From assembly GCA_032622095.1 (NCBI GenBank), contig CP136065.1, forward strand, positions 216,546,151 through 216,610,150: a stretch of DNA of 64,000 bases, written 5' to 3'. Under the pieces are notes generated by a model. The model did not search any database, had not been told where the DNA came from, and saw only the letters and a list, made by a program, of their open reading frames with translations. Positions 47,801 to 57,696 of this stretch are shown here, one piece after another; positions within the stretch are counted from its first letter, which is position 1, and each line of letters begins with the position of its first letter. A program made the translations under genes and the position numbers. This DNA is from Siphonodentalium dalli. Taxonomy: Eukaryota > Mollusca > Scaphopoda > Gadilida > Siphonodentaliidae.

Positions 47801-48338
47801 CGAAAGATCAGGAGTCACAAACAAAACAGTCGACATCTGTGTCCAAACGGTATGCTGGCAAATATCTTACCAAATTTAAGATATCATCATGTCCACGTTG
47901 AATCCTTCATATGAACTCCAACGAGATTGTCATAGGTTGACTCAAATTATCCAGTGTTCATTAGAACACCATTGATGCCTACATGAGTCAACACACATTC
48001 GAAAGGTCGAACGAATGTTAAAGTCTATCCTGCCTCATCTGAGACTGTCACATTCTGTCCCATCAATATCAAATACATACTTAACAATCTAGTCTCCCAT
48101 GGATCAATGATCTTCACTTTATCTGCACTTAAATCAAAACTTAATTAAGACAGAAGCCATCTTTTTAGATATATGAATAGTACTAATGAACGGATTTGCC
48201 TCAAAATCTCCTATCACTTACGATTTACTTATTTCTGTATGCATATATTGAGACTTGGCCTCTGGAAACTGCAAGGCATCCTTGTGGTTGGGAAAAACTA
48301 TTTAATGTACAAACTATCACACTCAAAATCAATAATAC

Positions 48339-48475
48339 TAATATATGGGCCCCGTATTGTAAGAATTCTATCACTAATACTAATTTATGGGAATTCTATC
48401 ACTTATATATCTCCATAATACTAAGATATGGGCCCCGTATCGTAAGAATTCTATCACTTATATAACTCCATATTC
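48339..48475 (+). repeat. Short duplication
   Basis: ATATGGGCCCCGTAT(t/c)GTAAG and ttctatcactta blocks occur twice about 80 bp apart. The small frames reading YGPRIVRILSL come from this repeat. Confidence 0.7.
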
Positions 48476-49140
48476 TAGGGATTCCATTTCAAATTTGTCT
48501 TGCTGAGAACCTCATATTTTACTGCCGATGTATATCTGCCATGATAACAAGAGTCAACAGTACTATCAGTCGGTATAGAATTTTTTTCTCATAGGTCTAC
48601 CAAAGTATCAATTCCTTGATTTATATTTGAACCTTGATCTAATACTGATAAATGTTCTTTAATTGTTAATTCTAATTGAATGTCATAGTTGTATCATCGA
48701 CTTTCCCCACACACACTCTGAATTTCAGTTGAATATTTATTGATAACATATTTTGAAATAAGATCTACTGAATAAGAAATATGATCCGAGGTACAATTCA
48801 GCTCAAGATCCAACTGTACGTGTATTTTAGTATTTGAGTCACGTGTAATTCATAATTTGTTACCAGAGTAAGGGCAGATTTCATGGTGTGGCTATTGGAT
48901 TTTACTTTATATGATTGATCTTTTTTTGTGTGGGTTGAGGATTCATCACACTTTTTCTACTGTAAATCATGACAAAACCATTTGTAATCTGAAGTGCTAG
49001 TACTTGAATTATTGACACTACCAGATTTTCTAATTATCCTTTTAGATTCGCGGGGCTGCCTGACAGAACCGGTCAATAAAGGTATACTTCAATATCTGCT
49101 TGATTAGCAAACCAACTAATTCGACAGTATTCAATTCGCC

Positions 49141-49536
49141 TCACTCAGGCTGCATATAACCCCAAAAGAGCATTCCATTCATACGCTTCATTAGAGTATG
49201 ATAACTGTTTCCAATAATTCTATTCCACAATTCTTTTGGGCAATATATGTAGTACTTGAGATTATTTCTAATTCGCCAGTAACTGAATTCAATATCTTTA
49301 GTAACAAACTCAAGTTGTAAAATAGTATGTGGACAACGTTGTGGGTTATGAATTCGTAACTTGGAATCAGGGCCAGAATGAGAGACTGTTCTCTTTAGAT
49401 TAGTCTGTGCATTACAAAATATACTACTGTCATCATTTTCTGGTAAATTGTCAAATAGATGAAATTGTTTTACTGCATTTCTTCGACTTGTTTTCATTCC
49501 ATGAATATGTCTTTCCGATAATGGCTGCGGACACAC
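49141..49536 (-). CDS. Unrecognised open frame
   Basis: 131 codons from a GTG at 49536 or 114 from the first ATG, ending in YHTLMKRMNGMLFWGYMQPE. A TGA follows, and the frame then continues open for about 31 more codons. The frame is bounded upstream by an AG-type site (tgtccgcag), so it may be an internal exon or part of a decayed gene. Codon use looks protein-like and the minus strand has no overlapping rival. I recognise no domain; no signal peptide or membrane segment is seen. Confidence 0.3.
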   Translation of the reverse strand: MCPQPLSERHIHGMKTSRRNAVKQFHLFDNLPENDDSSIFCNAQTNLKRTVSHSGPDSKLRIHNPQRCPHTILQLEFVTKDIEFSYWRIRNNLKYYIYCPKELWNRIIGNSYHTLMKRMNGMLFWGYMQPE

Positions 49537-50925
49537 GTACCGCTACACAATGAGTCTACCAAGCTCTACCAGCGACGGTCGAGCTCTCAATGATGTATCT
49601 ACCTGAATGTCTTGTCGCTGTTGATCTTTACTCAACAAACAGTGTTATAATTATTGTGCATGCTAACACACAATTCCACTTGATAACTTAATGAATAACC
49701 CATTTCTGTCAATAGTCATGATTGCTCTTACTAAAGGGCATACCACATACGCGAATTTATCGTGAAAACAAATGAGCACCCTCCCCCATCCAACCAATCC
49801 CCTCTTTATATTTCTGATTGATATTTCTGAGTGATATTATCATGTTAACACATGGACAGTGTGTCATATTGAAGGCAAAACAAAAGAACGCAATTGGGGA
49901 ACTGTCTTAATATCATGAAATTAATATAAGTAGATAAACATGCATTGAGTTCATATAAAAAACGTACCACGTGCTTGATATATGAGTGAACGAGGAATTG
50001 CCACCAGGCCACGGTCAAACACAATTCTGGACGATCGATCGTGCAATTATATATATCGTAGCGAATTCAATTTAGCAAAACGTGATGAGTAGAGATCAAC
50101 CTTGGTGAAACGCAATGGGTTAATTGGCCCAGTCGTCTCATTGTGCGCAAACTCAGCGGGCAACATGGCTATGACGGCCAATTGTCACCAAACTCCACCA
50201 TAATAAATTGTCACACCAACTGTGCCATCGCTACTGTGATACGTGTGTCCGTAGCCAATGTGTAAGGTTTTGTTTATCATTACCTGTTTTTCATCACATC
50301 ACTAGTAGCACTGAGCTGCGTTGTCTTCTCTTTCTTTCTCAATCTGTCTAAACATGTCTCCTTTTCTTTCACTTTCTCGCACTCATCGACGTTTCTAGTA
50401 GCTCTAATCCATTTTCTGGGCGTTCAGTCTTTTTATCAACTTTTTTTTGTTTTAACAAATGTCTGACTGGAGTCAGAGAAATCATCAGAGTCTGGTGAAG
50501 AAAGGTCATCACCTACATGTAAACTCCGTACAGCTTTTTGTAGTCAATCGGTTTGTTAGTTCTGAAAGAACGTGTATACGTCGCCGTTCTAATGAATGGA
50601 AATTCAGTCTCCTCAAATTCAACATCTCGAATAGCGATCGGATAACATAGTTATTGGAGGTTCTACAAACACCAAAGGGAATAGTGCAAATATTTCGAAA
50701 AACAAGTTGCTTCTAAATTCGATTAAGATAAATTATTTTGAGATTGAAAATAAACATATGAACTAATTGTATGTTTTACAAAGGTCAATGTTTATTTCAT
50801 ATTCCTATCGAACAGAACAAGTACCATTGAAATGATTTGGCTGTCCACCTCTTTGGTACTCAAGGTGAGCGCGCCAACCACCGTCTGATAATTCAGATTC
50901 ATATAGGTATCGGACGAAAGTGTGG
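49537..50925. other. No recognised feature
   Basis: No gene or repeat boundary recognised. A ttctctttctttctc pyrimidine stretch lies at about 50320-50385. Confidence 0.3.
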
Positions 50926-51402
50926 TTAAAGGTACTCAACCCGATAAAACTCCTCTCAATTACTATTTCAATGGCTTCGGGGGTCAAAAATATTTGATTC
51001 GAGTCGAGGAAGTCACCCATCAAAGCTCAGATTTGTTAGATATCGATTTTAGAAATCTATTATTTTTCATTATCGGGAATACTATCTGGCCCAGAACTCA
51101 GTCAAAATTGCATTAAAATTACCACTTGATTTTAGAGTTATTCATCCTTGTCTGTTTGAATAGATTTGGAGTACACATCCAGAGCAGATTACGGCAGTTA
51201 TTAGTACTCATCTCGAGAACATAACAAATTTGAAAAATCAATATCTAATAACTCTGAGCTTTGTTTGATGGGTTCCTCGACTCGAATCAAATATTTTTTA
51301 CCCCCAAAGCCAAAGAAATAGTAATATAGGACCCTCTGATCGGATTGTTGTTGTTGGAATCTGTTGAGATGGGGACCCTCTTTACGGGTTGAGTACCTTT
51401 AA
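50926..51402 (+). mobile_element. AGGTACTC-family TTAA element, copy 2
   Basis: TTAA at 50926-50929 and 51399-51402. Same length and orientation as 41849-42325, and essentially identical to it. Confidence 0.85.
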
Positions 51403-51540
51403 TAGTCCAGATATAATATCAAATGATAATTCATTTTGCTACACAGAACGTTGGAGGTATCAGTGACGACGAATGGTGCCGCGCATTTTATTTTCTCATA
51501 AATGGCCACTTTTCGACCAAATCTTGCAGTTGCTGTCCAA

Positions 51541-51718
51541 TTAACCCTTTACCCAACAAAACGGCCAAATAAAGCTTCAACAGCCTAAAATATCTTCGGT
51601 CTGTCTCAATAGAACCATACAAATATGGATATCATTGGAACCGGCTCCTTGACCACAGTGTGATAGTTACAGTTATGCCCTGTGCCAATGCATTCTATTA
51701 TATATGCGAGTCGACCAT
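51541..51718 (+). mobile_element. TTAA MITE type A copy 4, cut by the LTR element
   Basis: TTAA at 51541-51544, then CCCTTTACCCAACAAAACGG, the left unique arm and the first palindrome. It is cut at TCGACCA/T (51717-51718), where the candidate LTR begins. The other half is not found in the window. Confidence 0.75.
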
Positions 51719-51878
51719 GTTATGATATCACCAAGACAATTATCATGGAATAAGATGACTTTAATTGAACTCTGTAATGAACGTGATACGGAAATAAACT
51801 TGTTAGAATCCCATCTAAATAATAGGTCGTTCATATCAGCGACTGATATAGAACGCTAGAATAATACATAGTAACACA
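51718..51878 (-). repeat. Candidate 3' LTR of the Gypsy-type element
   Basis: On the minus strand it begins TGTGTTAC and ends CATAACA, so it has TG...CA ends. It is preceded (plus 51879-51904) by a purine-rich tract, where a polypurine primer is expected after the pol end. Length about 161 bp. No matching 5' copy was found beyond 56247, so the call is provisional. Confidence 0.4.
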
Positions 51879-51969
51879 TCTCTCTTTCTCTCTCTGTCTC
51901 TTTTGTGTGTGACGTAACGAAATTACAATGAACAGTTTTGTCAGTTACGTTCACACATGTCGTAACATC

Positions 51970-52137
51970 TTACAGTTCCTCGATCAGTCGTCGAGGTTGA
52001 TGTCTTGTACGACCGCTCCGTCGAGGGACATCTCCCGTGGGTGGAGTCAGTGGGCCCGTTGAACTGATACTGATGTTAGCCGGTGATTGATTTGGGTGGC
52101 TTATCGCCATGCGTTTGCGGAGGAAACGACGGTTTCA
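51970..52137 (-). pseudogene. C-terminal tail of the Gypsy pol frame beyond the second stop
   Basis: After the TGA at 52135-52137 the same frame stays open for 54 codons to a TAA at 51970-51972. It is basic and proline/serine-rich, like the tails of Gypsy integrases. So the TGA looks like a late nonsense change rather than the original end. Confidence 0.6.
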
Positions 52138-53931
52138 TCGCCATACACGCCCTGAAGCAAGCTTCACCAGATAATCGCGATTGGTCCCGATTTCAATCAC
52201 TGTCCCGTATATGTCCCACCGCTTGGTCTTATGACACTGAACTGCAACTTTACTTCCAACAGTTAATTCAGGTAAACACCTCGACTTCCTGTTATAGTGT
52301 TGCTCAAGTTTATCTCGAATTTGCGACGCGTTCTCGTCAGCGGTTTTGATTGACATTTGCCATTCTGGCGCAAAAGCGCGTTTATGGACAGGGAGCGTAT
52401 CTCGAGCAGGGTGTCCGAAAACTATCTGCGCAGGTGATCGTCCGTCGTTGCGTGGCGTATTTCTCCAGTGTAATAGTCCTTTTTGCCAATGGTCCATATC
52501 AACTGATTTTTCACCTGGTCGAAACGCCGACTGAAGAAGATGTTTCATTGCTTTGACACTTGCCTCCGCGTGAGAATTGGACTGCGGATATCGCGGTGAC
52601 GAAGTAATGTGCCGAACACCCCAGTCTTTTAGAAATGTCTGGAAAACACGAGATGCATACTGCGGTCCATTATCACTATAAAGAATTGTCGGAATTGCCG
52701 TATCAGTGAATGTCTTTTTGCAAGACTCGATCAGTTTAACTGAAGTTGCTTCTTTGCCCAAGTTAAAAATAGACGGCCAGCCAGACTTGACATCTGTTAT
52801 TATCAGATACTGACATCCATTTGAGGTAAACAAATCTGAACACATGTGTTCAAACACTCGGCTAGGAACCGGATGTTGTTTTATTGGCTTCTGGCACTGG
52901 GAAGGAATGCGTTCACTGCAAATCCTACAGGATCGTACAGTCCTATCTATATCTGCATCAATTCCTGGCCAATAAACAGTCAAGCGAGCCCTGCGCTTCG
53001 AACGTTCAATCCCTTGGTGGCTTGCATGCAGTTTAGTCAGAATGTTTTTCCTCATTTCTTTTGGAATTACTAATCGGCAACCACACACGATATAGCCATT
53101 GTCAACTGTAAGTCGATCGCGTACGGCCCAGTATTGACGTAGAGCAAGTGATAAGTCTTTCTTGTCTGGAAATCCTTTCTCGACAACTGAATACAGTTCC
53201 TGATATTCGTCATCGTCACTTGAAACGTTTTTTACAGCTTCAAGATGGAGGTCCTCCTCGACAATATCATCTGATATAGGCTGGATCATAATGGATCTCA
53301 AACTGTACTCAACCTCTTGCTCTAAAATCTGGTCCTCGTTATCAGGGTCCTTTATTGGGTTGCGGCTGAGAGCATCTGCAGCAGACAATTTAGTTCCAGG
53401 AATCCACGTCGTGTGGAATTGATATCGCATCAGCTTCATTCGCATAGTTTGTAGTCGAGGATTGTCAATGTCACTCAAACAATAACTATTTAATATTGGC
53501 ACAAGTGGTCGATGATCCGTAACGAGTTCGAATTTTGACAGTCCTTCCAGGAAAATTCGACATTTTTGAACTGCCCACACGGATGCTAACATCTCCAGTT
53601 CAATCATGGCATACCGAGTTTCCGCTGCGGATAGAAATCTTGAGCCTGCTTGAACGACATGCCACGTTTTATTTGACGGTTCCTGTTGGAAAAAGACGAA
53701 TCCTAAACCATTCAAGCGACTGGCATCGACATGTAATGCAGTAAGTCTTTGAGGCTCATAATACGAGAGAACAGGCACGGTACACAGGACATCTCTGGCT
53801 TTTCTGAACGCCGTTTCGTGAACCGAATCCCATATAAATTCGTTGCTCGACTTGAGAAGTGGTCGTAAAGGGTCTAGATATTTGGCAATCTGATTAGTAA
53901 AGCCAGCCAACTGGTTCGCCAGCCCAAAAAA
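52135..53931 (-). CDS. pol: Gypsy-type pol, RNase H and integrase part
   Basis: Same frame as the gag-RT part, beginning after its internal TAA. From the first start-like codon (TTG 53910) there are 591 residues. RNase H: HVDAS (Asp62), ELEML (Glu104), TDHRPL (Asp132). Integrase: H-x3-H (295, 298) and CRIC (328, 331) zinc finger, then the catalytic triad Asp359 (CSDLF), Asp413 (YSDNGPQY) and Glu449. A C-terminal region with VAVQCHKTKRWDIYGTVIEI resembles the integrase tail that binds DNA. All key residues are present. In life it would copy the element RNA and insert the DNA product in the nucleus. It ends at TGA 52135-52137, earlier than its apparent original end. Confidence 0.88.
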   Translation of the reverse strand, partial: FFGLANQLAGFTNQIAKYLDPLRPLLKSSNEFIWDSVHETAFRKARDVLCTVPVLSYYEPQRLTALHVDASRLNGLGFVFFQQEPSNKTWHVVQAGSRFLSAAETRYAMIELEMLASVWAVQKCRIFLEGLSKFELVTDHRPLVPILNSYCLSDIDNPRLQTMRMKLMRYQFHTTWIPGTKLSAADALSRNPIKDPDNEDQILEQEVEYSLRSIMIQPISDDIVEEDLHLEAVKNVSSDDDEYQELYSVVEKGFPDKKDLSLALRQYWAVRDRLTVDNGYIVCGCRLVIPKEMRKNILTKLHASHQGIERSKRRARLTVYWPGIDADIDRTVRSCRICSERIPSQCQKPIKQHPVPSRVFEHMCSDLFTSNGCQYLIITDVKSGWPSIFNLGKEATSVKLIESCKKTFTDTAIPTILYSDNGPQYASRVFQTFLKDWGVRHITSSPRYPQSNSHAEASVKAMKHLLQSAFRPGEKSVDMDHWQKGLLHWRNTPRNDGRSPAQIVFGHPARDTLPVHKRAFAPEWQMSIKTADENASQIRDKLEQHYNRKSRCLPELTVGSKVAVQCHKTKRWDIYGTVIEIGTNRDYLVKLASGRVWR

Positions 53932-56247
53932 TTATCTGAGATCAGTTATGTTCTTTGGAACTGGGAAGTCACTGATAGCTTCCGTAATATCAGAACTGAT
54001 TGTATATCCTTTGTCGTTTATTCTGTAACCGCAGAACGTAACTTCGGATTCACCGACAACGAATTTATCAGGATTCAACGAAATGCCCTTCTGCGAACAA
54101 CGGGTTAGAATCTGACGTACATGTGTCACGTGCGATTCGAGTGAGTCATCATATGCCACAAAATCATCAACAATTTTCCGATGTCTCGGTATTCCAGTGA
54201 GAGCTTCGTCCATCCGCCTATTGTAGTGTTCGGATATAGAACAAATTCCAAATGGAGCCCGTAAAAACATGAACCGTCCAAAAGGGGTGATAAATGTTGT
54301 CAGACGTTGACTGTCGGGAGACAGAGGGCACTGCCAGTAGCCACTGAGACAATCAAACGATGCGAAGAAACGAGCGTTTGTAGCTGCCATGTCCGCAACA
54401 GCTTCCTGTGGAGACGGGGATTGGTATCGCTCCCGTTGAACAAACTGGTTCAATTTGGTGAAGTCGACACATAGGCGAATATCGTCCGAATTTTTTTTCG
54501 GGGCCACTACAATTGGGGCACACCATTCGGTAGGATCTGTTACTGGAACTATGATTCCATTTTCGAGCATACTATTCAGTTTATCTTGAAGTTTATCTCG
54601 ATATGCATAAGGAATGGTGCGTGGTGCTTTTATACAGAAAGGAATGTGATTGTCCTGGAGTTCGATTTTAAATTGTTCATCGGGCATAGCGCGGATCTCA
54701 CGATCGAACACAATGGGAAATTCCGCCATGAACTGCTCTCGAAGAGTTACAGAGTCGCTTATTTCGCTGGTCGCATGCATACGGTCTGTGGTTATCGCGT
54801 TTGTCTCCGTAATCGCGTTTGTCACATGCGTATGGCCTGTTGATGCTCCGATGTTAACATGGTTCCGATCATTAACAAAAGTGTTCCCTTGTACACTGGT
54901 TATACTAGTAGAAGTCGTCGCTTCACAATAACCATCAGGTAAAGCAGTAGTCGCATGCATATGGTCGCTCGCGAGTAAACTGTCGTTTTCCGCACGATAC
55001 ATCATAGGTTTCAACATTTTACCTCCTCTCTGTGCTGGATAGTCCTCTGGAATGATGCCAAGGTCTCGTGACGTTATCCATGACATGTATAACCCTGTTG
55101 TGCCTTGCAACACGTGAATGGTATCTTTAACACGATAAGATCCACACACAATTTCAGCATCAAATTCTCCCAGTTGCTCAATTTCTCGGTTATCTGCGGC
55201 ACGCAAAGAAGCAGTAGTTGGTCGCAGATTCAGCGGATCAATCTCGAGTTGGCAAAATACATCCAACCCATAGGCTGATCCCTCAGCCCCAGTATCTGGA
55301 ACTGCTTGAATTATCTTGCCATTCGCTATTTTGCCTCCAACCAGAACATCAATCGTAGGTGCTTTTCTGTGCGATATTGGAGCTAACAGGGGCCCGAAAT
55401 GTATGACAGAAACATGTTTTTGCGATGAGACTGTTCCTTTTCCTTGGCACAATTTTGATTTAGCCCAATGTCCCTTGCACAAGCAAACTGCGCAATGTGA
55501 ATTAAACGCTGGACAACGAGCGTTCGGAGCGTGTTGTTTCGTACATTTTTCACAAATCGTCGTCTTAGGTGTACCTTTATAGTCTCGCGAAAATTGCTGT
55601 TTTTTATTGCGTTCCCGTTTATATTGTGATATTGCACAAATGTCATTGGAATCGCCAGTAATCTCTTTGCGGTGTCGTTTCGCAGCTTCCTCTGCGCGAC
55701 ATATAGCAATCGCACGCGTAAGGTCGACATCCTTCTCAACAAGTAACCGTTCTATCGTATCGGAATCTTGTATGCCCGTAACGATTCGATCTCGGATCAA
55801 CGACTCTTCACATGCGTCGCAAAATGAACACGTTTTTGCAAGTTCCCTCAGGTCGGTAACATAGTCATCGAAATGTTCATCTTCACTTTGGGTTCGTAAA
55901 TTGAAATTTCTGCGTTCTATAACGATATTCAATTGTCCATGCACATGAAGATGAAGGGCCTTAATGATCTCAGTTGGGACGTTCTTCTTATCATCTGGCA
56001 GATTCAAGTTTAAAACAACTTTCAACGTTTCATTTGAAAGGCATGACCTGAATAAAGCCATTTGAATTTCACCTGGCTGCTTGTCGAGGTTGGACAATTT
56101 ACTATAATCGTTCCACCTTTGTTTCCAGAGAGTGAAACTTTCACCGCGGTCGATCGTGATGTCCAATTTTTGCGGCATTAGTGGAGACGTTGCATAATTG
56201 AAAGCAACTGCAGCGGGTGGTTGCTGGTCTGGTTCCTGTGCCATCAT
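53932..56247 (-). CDS. gag-pol: Gypsy-type gag-protease-reverse transcriptase part
   Basis: 771 residues from ATG 56247 to a TAA at 53932-53934. The capsid-like N-terminus (residues 25-195) has LWKQRWNDY. Two zinc knuckles follow: C232-C235-H239-C245 and C252-C255-H260-C267. Aspartic protease has DTGA at 318-321. RT has the fingers motif RLCVDFTKLN (591-600), SFDCLSGYWQ with Asp632, and the active site as IVDD at 692-695 instead of YIDD; V-D-D forms are common in this group of Gypsy elements. Gag and pol are fused in one frame. The TAA falls in a region that is normally continuous between RT and RNase H, so this copy has a single nonsense lesion here. The frame continues open right after it. 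Confidence 0.9.
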   Translation of the reverse strand: MMAQEPDQQPPAAVAFNYATSPLMPQKLDITIDRGESFTLWKQRWNDYSKLSNLDKQPGEIQMALFRSCLSNETLKVVLNLNLPDDKKNVPTEIIKALHLHVHGQLNIVIERRNFNLRTQSEDEHFDDYVTDLRELAKTCSFCDACEESLIRDRIVTGIQDSDTIERLLVEKDVDLTRAIAICRAEEAAKRHRKEITGDSNDICAISQYKRERNKKQQFSRDYKGTPKTTICEKCTKQHAPNARCPAFNSHCAVCLCKGHWAKSKLCQGKGTVSSQKHVSVIHFGPLLAPISHRKAPTIDVLVGGKIANGKIIQAVPDTGAEGSAYGLDVFCQLEIDPLNLRPTTASLRAADNREIEQLGEFDAEIVCGSYRVKDTIHVLQGTTGLYMSWITSRDLGIIPEDYPAQRGGKMLKPMMYRAENDSLLASDHMHATTALPDGYCEATTSTSITSVQGNTFVNDRNHVNIGASTGHTHVTNAITETNAITTDRMHATSEISDSVTLREQFMAEFPIVFDREIRAMPDEQFKIELQDNHIPFCIKAPRTIPYAYRDKLQDKLNSMLENGIIVPVTDPTEWCAPIVVAPKKNSDDIRLCVDFTKLNQFVQRERYQSPSPQEAVADMAATNARFFASFDCLSGYWQCPLSPDSQRLTTFITPFGRFMFLRAPFGICSISEHYNRRMDEALTGIPRHRKIVDDFVAYDDSLESHVTHVRQILTRCSQKGISLNPDKFVVGESEVTFCGYRINDKGYTISSDITEAISDFPVPKNITDLR

Positions 56248-57100
56248 AGACAGAGCACGTGGTCAATTAGAATTGTTAGAACTTTGCCTATAATGATTTC
56301 TAGCTGCGATGGACCAAAGTTCTAATTGTATTCATTTGGGGTAAACGTACCGAAGTGACAGCGATGTGTTTAAAATAATGAGATGTTTAATTGTATGAAG
56401 ATATATAAGATGGTAACAATATCACCGTCAATGTCTTTTGGTGTCTCCATGATGGAACTGTCATGTTATAAATACGTCCGCATCCGACGGTGATCGATAG
56501 CCGAGTTCTAATTGTTATTGTTCTCCTGGTCAGCCGACCGCGTCACAGTTCACACACATTGCGTGCTGAGTAGAACTCCATGAGCAGTCCGCTTTGTCCA
56601 CTCTAGTCACAACACTGGGTCACGAATTACGGCATACTGACACACTGTAGCTGTTCTGTTTACATTGACGCAGTTGGTCTCTGTTCGTACAGACATGAAA
56701 GTTAACATAAGCCAAGTTCTCCAAAACCGACATTCACCACACTCCTCCCCATTCCACTTTGAAGGACCGAGCATGTATATTGGAGAGACCAACTTCAATC
56801 TGCACATCTACAATGAAAACAGTGAGAAAACTAGAACAGATACAGTGTATTACATCCCAATGATGTTCCATACATTGTCAGAAATGTACATGCCCAGTAG
56901 AGTGAACTCAATCAATAATTAGTATATTTCCCAGTACCGATTCAATTAATATCGGTGACCTGTTACAATTATATCGACAGAATTCATTTTCTGGGACTTC
57001 TGTTATCCCTATACATTGTTTGTCTCATTCACAATATAAAATTAAGATTTGAGCTTCACCTTATGTCTAGTGGTCATTGGGAGTGTTGGGGTTATACAAC
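56248..57100. other. Non-coding interval between the two retroelement regions
   Basis: Should contain the 5' leader and LTR of the Gypsy element on the minus strand (a TATTTATAA-like box is near 56470), but no repeat of 51718-51878 is visible. Nothing else is recognised. Confidence 0.3.
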
Positions 57101-57129
57101 ATTAGGCTACCGCATGTGGTACATTGATA

Positions 57130-57696
57130 TGAGATTGGCCCTTAACCGGGCGAACCAGTCCAGGTCCAACCTCCTCATTTCTCTTGTCCGTACTGTTTCG
57201 GATTCAGAGAGTAGGCCCTTATCCAGCTGAACTAGAACAGGTCCCACCTCCTCTCCGATATTGTTTCCAGTACTTGTTGTCAATTATAAGCTGGCCCTTA
57301 TCCAGACTAACCAGACCAGTTCCAACTTATCGCATAACCATTCGACTCCCATCACTTCTAAGTTCAGGCTCGTGAGCTCTTACACAATAATCACAGAAAA
57401 AAAGGTTAAAAGTCTCACACGAGCATCACCATTCAGACCATCTTAGATGATATGGAATTCCATCAATTTCCATTAACCACCCTGGTGTTCATTATGGCTC
57501 ATGCGCTCCTGCATAACTATATTACATTACAGTGCTTGGAAGCATCACAGTAGTGTCACCATTCACACATAGTTAAAAGGTTATATGGCGTTCCATATTT
57601 TCTGCTAACCATCGGGGTGTTCATAATGGTTCATGCACTTCCGGAATTTATGGGAATCAAACTTAATTCATGAATCAACCTCAAACTCCGAGCTTC
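57130..57696 (-). pseudogene. Decayed continuation of the gag-type gene
   Basis: Minus-strand fragments near 57190-57130, 57245-57210 and 57330-57290 still encode versions of the VGPGL-RPVKG repeat found intact at 58.8-59.2 kb, with stops and shifts between them. So the original repeat-rich protein extended past the present stop at 57697. Confidence 0.55.

Larger units (their letters stand above)
51718..56600 (-). mobile_element. Ty3/Gypsy-type LTR retrotransposon
   Basis: Minus-strand element with one long gag-pol frame (56247 down to 51970) in the order zinc knuckles, protease, reverse transcriptase, RNase H, integrase, which is Gypsy order. It inserted in a type A TTAA element at its left (3') side. 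Its 5' boundary is unclear. The interval 56248-56600 is non-coding and contains an inverted pair around TTAGAACTTTG. I cannot identify the 5' LTR or a primer-binding site with confidence. Confidence 0.75.

Noticed and set aside
48100-48180. Possible LINE RT fragment (LNQNLIKTEAIFL-like reading)
   Set aside because: A single short match with stops on both sides; no other RT motif nearby.
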